Positions 54,902 to 62,486 of a stretch of 64,000 bases of DNA are shown in pieces. The position numbers were made by a program, and so were the translations under genes. The stretch spans positions 1,798,001 through 1,862,000 of the forward strand of contig CAXXHN010000001.1 in the NCBI GenBank assembly GCA_963663735.2. Reading direction: 5' to 3'. Every line of letters starts with the position of its first letter. Positions within the stretch are counted from its first letter, which is position 1. The DNA comes from G963663735 sp963663735. Its GTDB lineage: Bacteria > Acidobacteriota > UBA6911 > RPQK01 > JAPXNP01. A model generated the notes under the pieces. That model had not been told where the DNA came from, did not search any database, and saw nothing but the letters and a program-made list of their open reading frames with translations.

Positions 54902-54970
54902 GCGGCTGGAATATCCAGCCGCAAATTAATTTTGAATCTTGAATCTTGAATCAGCGAACCCGTGGTTCGC
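54902..54970. repeat. Repeat cluster: two hairpins around a TTGAATC heptamer array
   Basis: GCGGCTGG/CCAGCCGC hairpin (54902-54922, loop AATAT), then three TTGAATC heptamers (54932-54952), then GCGAACC/GGTTCGC (54954-54970, loop CGT), 4 bp from the stop of the CsgG-like gene. The three types of repeat seen elsewhere in the window meet here. Confidence 0.7.
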
Positions 54971-54973
54971 CCG

Positions 54974-55936
54974 CTAATTCTTTACCAGGTCTCCAACCTG
55001 AAACCCAGAGCCGGAAATCGCTGTAGCTTCAGCTGAGCCGGCGTCGGCTTTGGTAACTTTGACCTTTCCGACCTGCTGGGTGAGTTCCCTCAACACCTTT
55101 CCAGTGGCTGGATCTTTGATGGTCTGGGTCACTCTTTCCACCGACAGTTCCATTCCCGGGGTGACTCCGTGATCGGTGCCGACATTCAGCACGACCAGAC
55201 TGTCCTGGGCAAATGCCACCAGGCCTTTAATGACCACTTTTCTCTCAGTAACCGGAATACGGCTGTTGGCTGTCACCAGTCCCTGGGAAAGCTCCTCCAC
55301 TGCAGAGTGAGTGGCTTCTCCAAGGATGGTATTCCTGAAATTGCTGGCACCCATGTCAAAAGATCCACCGCCTGCTCCACCGCTGCCGCCGCCAGCTCCG
55401 GCCAGGAGCAGACCGCTGCGTTTGGATTCTCCGGTACCTTCTGCCACGCCCAGGATCTCAGAAGTATTTATATCCACGATCCTGGCATTCACAACAACCT
55501 TGGCTTTACCTGATTTTGTCCCGATTTTGCCGACACCGAAACCCCCGATCTTACGACCGAAACCTCCGATGCCCATCTTTTTGTCTTCGGTACCGAACTG
55601 GGTAATGGAGCCGAGGATAATGGCGTCTACTCCCAGCACTTTTCCTATAGCCGCGGCAGTAGAGGGATTAGCCCTGTCACTGTTGGAGAAATTCTGTTCC
55701 GCCAGTACCGCATCCAGCGCCCTTCTTTCGATAACCCTGTAGGTTCCGTCATTGACCAGTTCATTAACGATCAGGTCACTTACGCCTTTGCCAATATCCC
55801 AGTGACCGCCCCACCAGTTTTCGATTGCAGAAAAGTCAAAATCCAGGATAGCAACTCTTTTCCTTTGGTCTCCCTGGCCCAGTAAAATTGATCCGGCCAG
55901 GATAAACACGATAAATAAAACAGAAATTTTTTTCAT
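54974..55936 (-). CDS. CsgG-family envelope protein
   Basis: 320 aa from ATG 55936 (GAAGGA upstream); a start six codons earlier is less likely. Signal peptide VLFIVFILAGSILLGQG. CsgG-type core: RVAILDFDFSAIENWW, DLIVNELVNDGTYRVIER, VLAEQNFSNSD and VDAIILGSITQFG. A glycine-rich loop (GAGGGSGGAGGGSFDMG) follows the core, and the C terminus adds a domain of about 90 residues (VGTDHGVTPGMELSVER, FLUSHED by GKVKVTKADAGSAEA) resembling those in secretin-associated or FlgT-like proteins. CsgG proteins form outer-membrane export pores, but many relatives like this lack curli genes; none is seen here. Likely periplasmic or outer-membrane. Confidence 0.75.
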   Translation of the reverse strand: MKKISVLFIVFILAGSILLGQGDQRKRVAILDFDFSAIENWWGGHWDIGKGVSDLIVNELVNDGTYRVIERRALDAVLAEQNFSNSDRANPSTAAAIGKVLGVDAIILGSITQFGTEDKKMGIGGFGRKIGGFGVGKIGTKSGKAKVVVNARIVDINTSEILGVAEGTGESKRSGLLLAGAGGGSGGAGGGSFDMGASNFRNTILGEATHSAVEELSQGLVTANSRIPVTERKVVIKGLVAFAQDSLVVLNVGTDHGVTPGMELSVERVTQTIKDPATGKVLRELTQQVGKVKVTKADAGSAEATAISGSGFQVGDLVKN

Positions 55937-55988
55937 TGATACATTCCTTCTCATACTGATTATTTGAATAGTACAAATACTTAAAAAT

Positions 55989-56573
55989 TTATCTAAGCTC
56001 TGTCAATGCTCCATTATCAAAAACCAGGGAAAATGATGAATATTTCCAGATTTCCCTTCCTTCGAAGCGAATTTTCTGCAGAGGGGCTCCCAGCTTTAAA
56101 ACCACTTCGTCTTCAGTCATGCCCGGAGAGAGAAGCGGGGACTCTTCAAGCCCTGAAGACCCGGTTTTGACTGGAGAGCGGTCTTTCCATTCCTGTACAA
56201 AATTTTCGCTGCTATAAAGGTTTTCCTGGAGGAATCTGCCCCGGCCCCAGGCATTGTTCATCATGAAAAAGGATTGCGGATGGTAATGATAATATGAATT
56301 CCGTGAATAAGGATTCCGGTAGTTCCGACGGTTGCCGGATCCCATCTGGTTGTAGGCGCTTCCACCCGTTCCGTACTGATTCCCCCGATTTCCCATTCCT
56401 CCCCTGTAACCCGGGAAAATTCCCACATAGGTGCTGGCTGGAGAATAATTACTGAAAATGTTTCCATTATGGGCTGCCGGCCAGGGTCCCCAAATTCCCT
56501 GGTATGCGTCGACAGCAAAGGATAAAGAAACAGTGAACAATAAAACAGAAAAAATGCACATAAGAGTTTTCAT
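55989..56573 (-). CDS. Secreted protein with C-terminal BamE/SmpA-like domain
   Basis: 194 aa. Signal peptide (IFSVLLFTVSLSFA-VDA), then a low-complexity stretch rich in Gly, Asn, Tyr and Arg (about residues 50-105), then from about 145 SPGMTEDEVVLKLGAPLQKI and REIWKYSSFSLVFDNGALTEL, the BamE/OmlA fold. BamE helps the BAM complex at the outer membrane, but free BamE-like domains occur in many envelope proteins. Preceded by GGAGGGAGA. It lies directly upstream of the CsgG-like gene on the same strand (52 bp apart), suggesting joint function at the envelope. Confidence 0.75.
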   Translation of the reverse strand: MKTLMCIFSVLLFTVSLSFAVDAYQGIWGPWPAAHNGNIFSNYSPASTYVGIFPGYRGGMGNRGNQYGTGGSAYNQMGSGNRRNYRNPYSRNSYYHYHPQSFFMMNNAWGRGRFLQENLYSSENFVQEWKDRSPVKTGSSGLEESPLLSPGMTEDEVVLKLGAPLQKIRFEGREIWKYSSFSLVFDNGALTELR

Positions 56574-56745
56574 TGTTCTCCCTCCATGAGTAGAAGATGT
56601 AAAAACTCATCCACCCTGTCCGGTCTGTTAAAAACAGGATACCAGACTATTCTATACCCGGAAAGTGACGCAGAATAGTTTTTTATATTTCATACCACCT
56701 CGGGCTGGACTATTCTCCTGTCAGTGTTTAAAAATGAGGAGCACC

Positions 56746-58122
56746 ATGTATGATCCTTTTAACCATGTAAGAGAACTGCTTAATTTGATGGAAGAGGGAC
56801 GGCTCTCCCCCGGGGAGATCGCCGCTGAATCTTTCGACAGGATCAGGAAGTGCGATGGAACCTGTAATGCATTCATCAGCCTCAACCAGGGGATTACAGA
56901 TCGGACTGGCAGGGACGGAAAAGCAGAAAATGTTTCCTGGTTGTCCCGGCCTTTGTCAGGTGTCCCTTTTTCTGTCAAAGACCTTTTGTTTACCGATGGC
57001 CTGCCTACCACCTGCGGATCAAAAGCGCCTGTCCCGGCCAGGCTGAAAAACAGGGCCCAGGGAGTTGCCATCACCAGGCTGCTGGAAGCAGGGGCTCTCC
57101 TGGTCGGCAAGAATAACCTCCATGAGTATGCCTTCGGTATTACCAACGAGAATGACCACTTCGGGCCCGTCCTGAACCCCTGGGATGTCTCCCGGATGTC
57201 AGGCGGTTCCAGTGGAGGTTCAGCCGCGGCCGTGGCTGCCGGAATGGTTCCTTTTGCCATTGGAACCGATACCCGCGGCTCTATCAGGATCCCTTCCTCC
57301 TGCTGTGGTGTGACCGGCCTCAAACCTACCTACAACCGCATACCGGTTTCAGGAGTCGTGCCGCTCAGCCGCTCCCTGGACCATGTTGGACCAATAACCA
57401 GGGATGTCTGGGATTCTGAACTGGTATTTAATATCATGTGCGGAAATTTTGCTCACCCGGCTGATGATTCCGGTATCGGTGGTCCGGCAGCCGGCAGCTT
57501 ATCTATAGGTATCACTGACTATTATTTTTCGCATGTAAACCAGGAAGTAGCGGCTGCAGTTAATGAGGCACTGGATTTTTTCCGCGTCCATGGAATTGAA
57601 ATCCGCGAAATAAGGATGTCCGGGCTGGACGAGATCCTCACTGCCTCTGATATCGTTTCCAGGTTTGAAGCTTTCGCTTTCCATCGAGAAAACCTGGCGG
57701 AGTACCCCTCCGGTTACGGGACTTCAGTTTTCAGCAGGCTCAGTTCCGGACGGGACCTGTCGCTGTCAGATTACCAGGAGGCCTTGAAGATTAAGGAGAA
57801 GGCTGTAAGGGATTTTAAAAGGGTTTTTTCAGAAGCTGACTGTATCCTGGTCCCAACTCTACCGGTAACCGCCCTTCCCCTGGGGACCTCAGAGCTGGTT
57901 TTGGACGGGTGGAAAGAGTCGATTGTCCAGGGTTTTGTCAGGTTCAACGCCCCCCAGAATATGGCAGGCGTCCCCTGTCTTGCGATACCATGCGGATTTG
58001 ATTCGTCGGGTTTGCCCATCGGCCTGCAGCTGATTTCCGGCTGGAACCGGGAAGATGTTCTTTTTACCCTGGGGAAACTTTACCAGTCCGAAACCGAATG
58101 GCATTTAAAAAGGCCGTGGTGA
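56746..58122 (+). CDS. Amidase-signature family amidohydrolase
   Basis: 458 aa from ATG 56746 (GAGGAG 4 bases upstream); ATG 56734 and GTG 56665 are alternatives. The Ser-cisSer-Lys triad is Lys78 (FSVKDLLF), Ser155 (MSGGSSGGSAAA) and Ser179 (GTDTRGSIRIPS, where the usual GGS is RGS). The spacing matches GatA. No gatB or gatC is adjacent and the C-terminal half differs, so it is more likely a catabolic amidase than the tRNA amidotransferase. Its TGA stop forms the first bases of a heptamer repeat. Confidence 0.85.
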   Translation: MYDPFNHVRELLNLMEEGRLSPGEIAAESFDRIRKCDGTCNAFISLNQGITDRTGRDGKAENVSWLSRPLSGVPFSVKDLLFTDGLPTTCGSKAPVPARLKNRAQGVAITRLLEAGALLVGKNNLHEYAFGITNENDHFGPVLNPWDVSRMSGGSSGGSAAAVAAGMVPFAIGTDTRGSIRIPSSCCGVTGLKPTYNRIPVSGVVPLSRSLDHVGPITRDVWDSELVFNIMCGNFAHPADDSGIGGPAAGSLSIGITDYYFSHVNQEVAAAVNEALDFFRVHGIEIREIRMSGLDEILTASDIVSRFEAFAFHRENLAEYPSGYGTSVFSRLSSGRDLSLSDYQEALKIKEKAVRDFKRVFSEADCILVPTLPVTALPLGTSELVLDGWKESIVQGFVRFNAPQNMAGVPCLAIPCGFDSSGLPIGLQLISGWNREDVLFTLGKLYQSETEWHLKRPW

Positions 58123-58141
58123 TTGACGATTGACAATTTAC
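58121..58141. repeat. Heptamer repeat GATTGAC starting at the amidase stop codon
   Basis: GATTGAC (58121), GATTGAC (58128) and AATTTAC (58135). The amidase TGA (58120-58122) overlaps the first unit. Confidence 0.6.
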
Positions 58142-58197
58142 CCTGGAACGCCGGTCTCGAAGAATAGTAGCATGTTATGAGTAGCATGTTGCGGGGT

Positions 58198-58279
58198 TGC
58201 CTCCAGATGAACAACCCTGTGTGGAACACCGGTCTCCTGACCGGCTCTCTGGTTAACGTCGCCGAAAGGCGACTACAAT
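58198..58279. repeat. 82-bp dispersed two-hairpin element, copy 2
   Basis: Gap-free match to 54665-54746. Hairpin one CCGGTC (58229-58234) with GACCGG (58239-58244), loop TCCT. Hairpin two GTCGCC (58258-58263), GAAA tetraloop, GGCGAC (58268-58273). A shorter third copy (GGAACGCCGGTCTC) lies at 58145-58158, and a 14-bp GTAGCATGTT tandem lies between. Confidence 0.7.
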
Positions 58280-58344
58280 GGAACTGAGATCTGTGAATTG
58301 AGAAGTTCGAGGTAGTGGTCCTTGATAGGGCTGCTCCATCAATT

Positions 58345-58358
58345 TTGAACCTTGAACG
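58345..58358. repeat. Two-unit heptamer repeat TTGAACS
   Basis: TTGAACC (58345) and TTGAACG (58352), matching the minus-strand reading of the array at 29501. It lies 43 bp before the penicillin-acylase-family gene. Confidence 0.5.
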
Positions 58359-58400
58359 CCGCTGGCATGCGGTAACCAGGCGAAGGCTGAAAGAAGGTTA

Positions 58401-60905
58401 ATGATGGCTTCTGGAATTTTAAAGAAAACAACGTGGATTTTTATACTGCTCCTTCTTACTGCTCTGCTGCTTGCGGCTGGCGGTTCCGCTTACCTTTATT
58501 ACCAGCTGCGGCAGAGCCTTCCCATTCTGGAAGGGGAACTCAGTTCCACAATTGTCACAGCCCCGACCTCGATTGACCGGGACGAAATGGGGACAGTCAC
58601 CATTACCGGAAGCAGCAGGCTTGACCTGGCCGCGGCCCTCGGTTTCTGTCATGCCCAGGAAAGATTTTTCAACATGGACCTGCTGCGCCGCAAAGCCGCC
58701 GGGGAATTAAGCGGACTGGTTGGCAGCGCTGCCTTGCCTGTAGACAGGGAAGCCAGGATCCACCGCTTTCGGGAACGGGCCAGGAAGTTCGCGGGTAGCC
58801 TGCCGGCCGGGGAACGGGAACTGCTATCCGCTTACGTGGACGGCGTAAATGCCGGGTTGACATCCCTGGAGCAATACCCGTTTGAATACCTGTTGCTGCA
58901 ACAGGAGCCAATCCCCTGGAGGATTGAAGACACATTGTTGGTTGTATACGCTATGTACCTGGACCTGCAGGGGGATTACCCGGCAATGGAGGCCGCCCAT
59001 GGCTTGATGTCCGACCTGCTGCCGGCCCCGATGTATGAGTTTCTCACTCCTTCCGGCACTGAATGGGATGCCCCGGTTGACGGGGAAGCATTCTCAACAC
59101 CGGATATACCGGGACCAGATGTTTTCAGCTTGCATGAACACCCCCGCAAAGACCCGCCTGCAACTGAGGATCAGGAGACGAACCAGGAGCTGCCGAAGAG
59201 GGTTCCCCTGGAGAGGGCGATTAGAATATATCCCGCTTTGTATGCTTCGGTGCAGTCTCATGACTTTCAACCGTTGCACGCAGGCAGCAACAACTGGGTG
59301 GTATCCGGCTCTTTTACATCTCATGGACAACCGATTGTGGCGAATGACATGCACCTGGGGCTGATGGTTCCCAATATCTGGTTTCGTGTCTCCCTGGTTA
59401 TGCCGGGTGCCGACGGGGATCGGCGGATCACTGGATTAACCCTGCCCGGCACCCCCCTGGTGATTGCCGGAAGCAATGGGAAGATCGCCTGGGGTTTTAC
59501 CAACAGCCAGGGTGACTGGCTGGATTTGATTATCCTGGAACCGGGAACGGAAGAAGGAACCTACCTTACTCCTGACGGGCCGTTGCCGATAACCAGGGTC
59601 GAGGAGAAGATCCTCTGCAGCGATGGGACTGAAGATACCCTGGAAATTGAAGAGACAGTGTGGGGACCTGTGGTAAAAACTGATCACCTGGGCCGAAAGC
59701 TTGTTGCCCGATGGGTTGCCCACGATCCTGCCGGCATGAATATGGAACTGGCTGCCCTGGAAGGCGTCTCATCGGTAACCGAAGCCATAGGAATTGCCGC
59801 CCATTGCGGATTGCCGGCCCAGAATTTTGTCGTAGCCGACAGGGAAGGGAACATCGGCTGGACCATTGTCGGTCCTATTCCCAGGCGAGTTGGTTACAGC
59901 GGAGAGGTTCCGCGGTCATGGGCTTCCGGGGAGTGCCATTGGGATGGTTTCCTGGCTCCTGAAGAATACCCCAGGATAATCAATCCGGCCGGTGGCAGGA
60001 TCTGGACTGCCAATGCCAGGGTGGTTTCCGGCGAAATGCTGGCTAAAGTCGGTTTCGGAGGTTACGCCCTGGGCGCCAGGGCGAAACAGATCAGGGACGA
60101 TCTATTTGCGCTGGATAAGGCTTCTGAAAAAGACATGCTGAAGGTGCAACTGGATCACAGGGCCCTTTTCCTCGAGAGATGGCGAAACCTGCTGCTGGAT
60201 GAGGTGCTGCAGCCTGGAGTACTGGATGGCAGTCCGCGGCTGCAGGAAGTCCGTAAACTGTTGGAGGACTGGGGAGGGAAAGCTTCCGTTGATTCAGCCG
60301 GATACAGGATTGTCCGGGCCTATAGAAATCAGGTGGCGAAGGGAATTTTTGAAGGGCTGACTGCCCGTTGCGTCAATGCTGATGACCAGTTCGCTTATTA
60401 CCTTATACGCGGTAATGAAGGTCCTCTCTGGAAACTGGTTAAGCAGAAACCCTGGCATCTCCTGCCGGCCGGATTTGAATCATGGAATGAAATGATGCTG
60501 AATTTCCTGGAACAGGTAATTGAGGAGGCTGAAAAAGATCCGGCTGCCCAGGGTGAAGCCGGCCTGGGAGGATGGACCTGGGGAGTCCGCAACACCGCAG
60601 CCATCCGGCATCCGCTCAGCCCCTTTCTCCCGGTTTCGTTTTTAAGCCGCTACCTGGATGCCCCTCCGGACCAGCTTCCCGGAGACAGCAATATGCCCAG
60701 GGCCCAGGGGCCTGGTTTCGGGGCCTCAGAAAGAATGGCGGTTTCTCCCGGGATGGAGCAGCAGGGAATCCTCCATATGCCCGGGGGACAGAGCGGACAC
60801 CCGCTCTCACCCTTCTACCTCTCCGGCCACGAGGACTGGGTCCAGGGAAATCCCTCGCCTTTCCTGCCTGGAGAGGCTGTGCACACGCTGCTGCTGAAGC
60901 CGTAA
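58401..60905 (+). CDS. Penicillin-acylase-family Ntn hydrolase
   Basis: 834 aa with an N-terminal signal anchor (IFILLLLTALLLAAGG). The precursor should split itself: alpha chain up to about Gly295, and beta chain beginning at the N-terminal nucleophile Ser296 in HAGSNNWVVSG. VANDMHLGLMVPNIWF and AWGFTNSQGDW are further family blocks, and the conserved Asn/Arg regions follow (RIWTANARVV). Relatives hydrolyse penicillins, N-acyl-homoserine lactones or long-chain acyl amides in the periplasm. The substrate here cannot be stated; a role near the amidase and ceramidase-like genes in N-acyl compound breakdown is plausible. AGAAGG precedes the start. REP elements begin 2 bp after the stop. Confidence 0.88.
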   Translation: MMASGILKKTTWIFILLLLTALLLAAGGSAYLYYQLRQSLPILEGELSSTIVTAPTSIDRDEMGTVTITGSSRLDLAAALGFCHAQERFFNMDLLRRKAAGELSGLVGSAALPVDREARIHRFRERARKFAGSLPAGERELLSAYVDGVNAGLTSLEQYPFEYLLLQQEPIPWRIEDTLLVVYAMYLDLQGDYPAMEAAHGLMSDLLPAPMYEFLTPSGTEWDAPVDGEAFSTPDIPGPDVFSLHEHPRKDPPATEDQETNQELPKRVPLERAIRIYPALYASVQSHDFQPLHAGSNNWVVSGSFTSHGQPIVANDMHLGLMVPNIWFRVSLVMPGADGDRRITGLTLPGTPLVIAGSNGKIAWGFTNSQGDWLDLIILEPGTEEGTYLTPDGPLPITRVEEKILCSDGTEDTLEIEETVWGPVVKTDHLGRKLVARWVAHDPAGMNMELAALEGVSSVTEAIGIAAHCGLPAQNFVVADREGNIGWTIVGPIPRRVGYSGEVPRSWASGECHWDGFLAPEEYPRIINPAGGRIWTANARVVSGEMLAKVGFGGYALGARAKQIRDDLFALDKASEKDMLKVQLDHRALFLERWRNLLLDEVLQPGVLDGSPRLQEVRKLLEDWGGKASVDSAGYRIVRAYRNQVAKGIFEGLTARCVNADDQFAYYLIRGNEGPLWKLVKQKPWHLLPAGFESWNEMMLNFLEQVIEEAEKDPAAQGEAGLGGWTWGVRNTAAIRHPLSPFLPVSFLSRYLDAPPDQLPGDSNMPRAQGPGFGASERMAVSPGMEQQGILHMPGGQSGHPLSPFYLSGHEDWVQGNPSPFLPGEAVHTLLLKP

Positions 60906-60906
60906 A

Positions 60907-61078
60907 GTAGCTGGAGCGGCTCGCTCCAGCAGGAAACGTTGAAACCCTGCCCCTGCATGCATTGCGTTCATTTCCCGAAGGTAGCTGGAGCGGCTCGCTC
61001 CAGCAGGGACCGTTGAAACCCTGCCCCTGCATGCATTGGGTTCATTTCCCGAAAGTAGCTGGAGCGGCTCGCTCCAGC
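60907..61078 (+). repeat. Three tandem 74-bp REP units
   Basis: Hairpins GCTGGAGC/GCTCCAGC with loop GGCTC at 60910-60930, 60984-61004 and 61058-61078, exactly 74 bp apart, each preceded by GTA. The spacer between them (AAACCCTGCCCCTGCATGCA and flanks) is also conserved. Confidence 0.85.
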
Positions 61079-61289
61079 AAGAAACAGTGTTTACATATCC
61101 CAATGTTAATGAATCATCAGATATGAATTAACAGGGCTTTCCTGAACCTCAGGCGCGTTCATTGTTGATGAGTACCTGCAAGATTATTTCCGCATAAGCC
61201 GGAGGTTGACCAGGGGTTTGAAATATTGGCAGAATCCGGATTTGCTGGAGCCAGCGGCTCCAGCTACCACTGCCGCTTACCCCTCCAGG
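60981..61289 (+). repeat. Long direct repeat, left copy
   Basis: Aligns without gaps to 62020-62328, an offset of 1039 bp, with scattered substitutions. It contains two REPs, a unique-looking AT-rich block (61080-61190) and a minus-oriented REP. Confidence 0.85.
61244..61267 (-). repeat. Minus-oriented REP hairpin
   Basis: GCTGGAGCC/GGCTCCAGC (61244-61264) with loop AGC and CTAC at 61264-61267, which is GTAG on the minus strand. The same element recurs at 62283-62306. Confidence 0.8.
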
Positions 61290-61378
61290 AATAAATCTCG
61301 TCTTTTCTATTTAAAATACGTTAATTCTGGTAGAGCCTACAACATGGTTCTCAATAACAAAAAAGAACCCATTCCATC

Positions 61379-61999
61379 ATGAATTCTCCAGATTGGGCAA
61401 CTCTACAAAAATACAAAGGCTCCAGGCTTCCTCACTGGAACTGTGAAAATGCCATTTATCACATTTGCTTCAGGCTTGCAGATTCTATTCCGGACGAGAA
61501 ACAAACACAGTGGTTGGAGGAAAGAAAATTGCTATTTTATAGCACTTCGTTCAAGAACGGAAGGTTAAACAGGGAAGAGCAGCAGAGATTGAAGTATCTT
61601 TTCAGCGATAGGATTGGAAAATATCTTGACGCGGGATACGGTGAATCGCATCTTCGTAAGCCTGAGGTTGCCCTTATTGTTCAGGAAACACTCAAGCATT
61701 TTGATGGACTCCGTTACTACCTGCATGCCTGGTCGATAATGCCTAATCATGTACATGTGATAGTTGAGCCTGCCGTAGGGTATGAAATAAAAAGAATTGT
61801 TCATACCTGGAAATCCTATTCGGCTCACAGGATAAATAAAAACCTGCATATAAATGGACAGTTTTGGGGGCAGGAGTCATACGATCATATTATCAGGTCA
61901 GAAAAAGAGTATTGGTTTCAGGTTGAATATGTCTGGAGTAATCCTGATAAGGCTGGTTTGACCACCTGCCTGAGATGGAGACTGGATATTGACCCTTGA
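61379..61999 (+). CDS. RAYT: REP-associated tyrosine transposase
   Basis: 206 aa Y1 HUH single-strand transposase. The HUH histidines are His124 and His126 in MPNHVHVIVEP, and the catalytic Tyr is Tyr168 in ESYDHIIRSEKEY. VEYVWSNPDKAGL is the usual C-terminal motif of the group. It cuts and rejoins single-stranded DNA at GTAG-plus-hairpin REP sites and is thought to spread REP/BIME units without moving itself. REPs with the expected GTAG head lie on both sides and elsewhere in the window (54606, 62346, decayed at 16860). The start lacks a strong ribosome binding site. Confidence 0.92.
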   Translation: MNSPDWATLQKYKGSRLPHWNCENAIYHICFRLADSIPDEKQTQWLEERKLLFYSTSFKNGRLNREEQQRLKYLFSDRIGKYLDAGYGESHLRKPEVALIVQETLKHFDGLRYYLHAWSIMPNHVHVIVEPAVGYEIKRIVHTWKSYSAHRINKNLHINGQFWGQESYDHIIRSEKEYWFQVEYVWSNPDKAGLTTCLRWRLDIDP

Positions 62000-62019
62000 G
62001 TTAAGCTCGATTCCTAGGT

Positions 62020-62328
62020 GCAGCTGGAGCGGCGCGCTCCAGCAGGAAACGTTGAAACCCTGCCCCTGCATGCATTGCGTTCATTTTCCGAAAGTAGCTG
62101 GAGCAGCTCGCACCAGCAAGAAACAGTGTTTACATATCCCAGTGTTAATGAATCATCAGATATGAATTAACAGGGCTTTCCTGAACCTCAGACCCGTTCA
62201 TTGTTGATGAGTACCTGCAAGACCATTTCCGCATAAGCCGGAGGTTGACCAGGGTTTTGAAATATTGGCAGGATCCGGATCTGCTGGAGCCAGCGGCTCC
62301 AGCTACCACTGCTGCCTATCCCTTCCAA
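62020..62328 (+). repeat. Long direct repeat, right copy
   Basis: Partner of 60981-61289. REPs at 62023-62043 (head GCAG, loop GGCGC), 62097-62117 (one stem mismatch) and 62283-62303 (minus-oriented). The right copy has more stem damage than the left. Confidence 0.85.
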
Positions 62329-62345
62329 CCCCCTCCCTTCGGGAG

Positions 62346-62369
62346 CGGAAACTGGCAGTTTCCGGCTAC
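62346..62369 (-). repeat. Second-type REP hairpin (GGAAACT stem)
   Basis: CGGAAACT/AGTTTCCG (62346-62364) with CTAC at 62366-62369, which is GTAG on the minus strand. The stem sequence differs from the GCTGGAGC type but the head is the same. A CTCCC/GGGAG hairpin (62333-62345) is next to it. The rest of the gap to 62486 shows no gene. Confidence 0.65.
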
Positions 62370-62486
62370 GAGTGCTAGTAGCAGGAAGCATCCCTGACCT
62401 CGCCCCCATTCACTTCGCACTTTTCAAATCTCAGATCGCACTTCCTTTTGGTTGCCTTCCTTTCCCTCCCGGGGTAGAATTTTCCC

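Larger units (their letters stand above)
60907..62328. mobile_element. REP/RAYT region: REP clusters and direct repeats on both sides of a RAYT transposase
   Basis: The region holds three tandem 74-bp REP units on the left, two on the right, minus-oriented REPs on both sides, and the RAYT gene at 61379-61999. RAYT proteins are domesticated HUH transposases that act on GTAG-headed REP hairpins. The GTAG or GCAG head is visible before every hairpin here. Confidence 0.8.

Noticed and set aside
56746..58122. GatA subunit of the tRNA amidotransferase
   Set aside because: The catalytic triad spacing fits, but gatB/gatC are not adjacent and the DTGGS motif is altered; a catabolic amidase is more likely.
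60616..61103. Minus-strand frames crossing the end of the penicillin-acylase-like gene and the REP block
   Set aside because: They arise from the repetitive REP units read in frame and show no independent coding signal.
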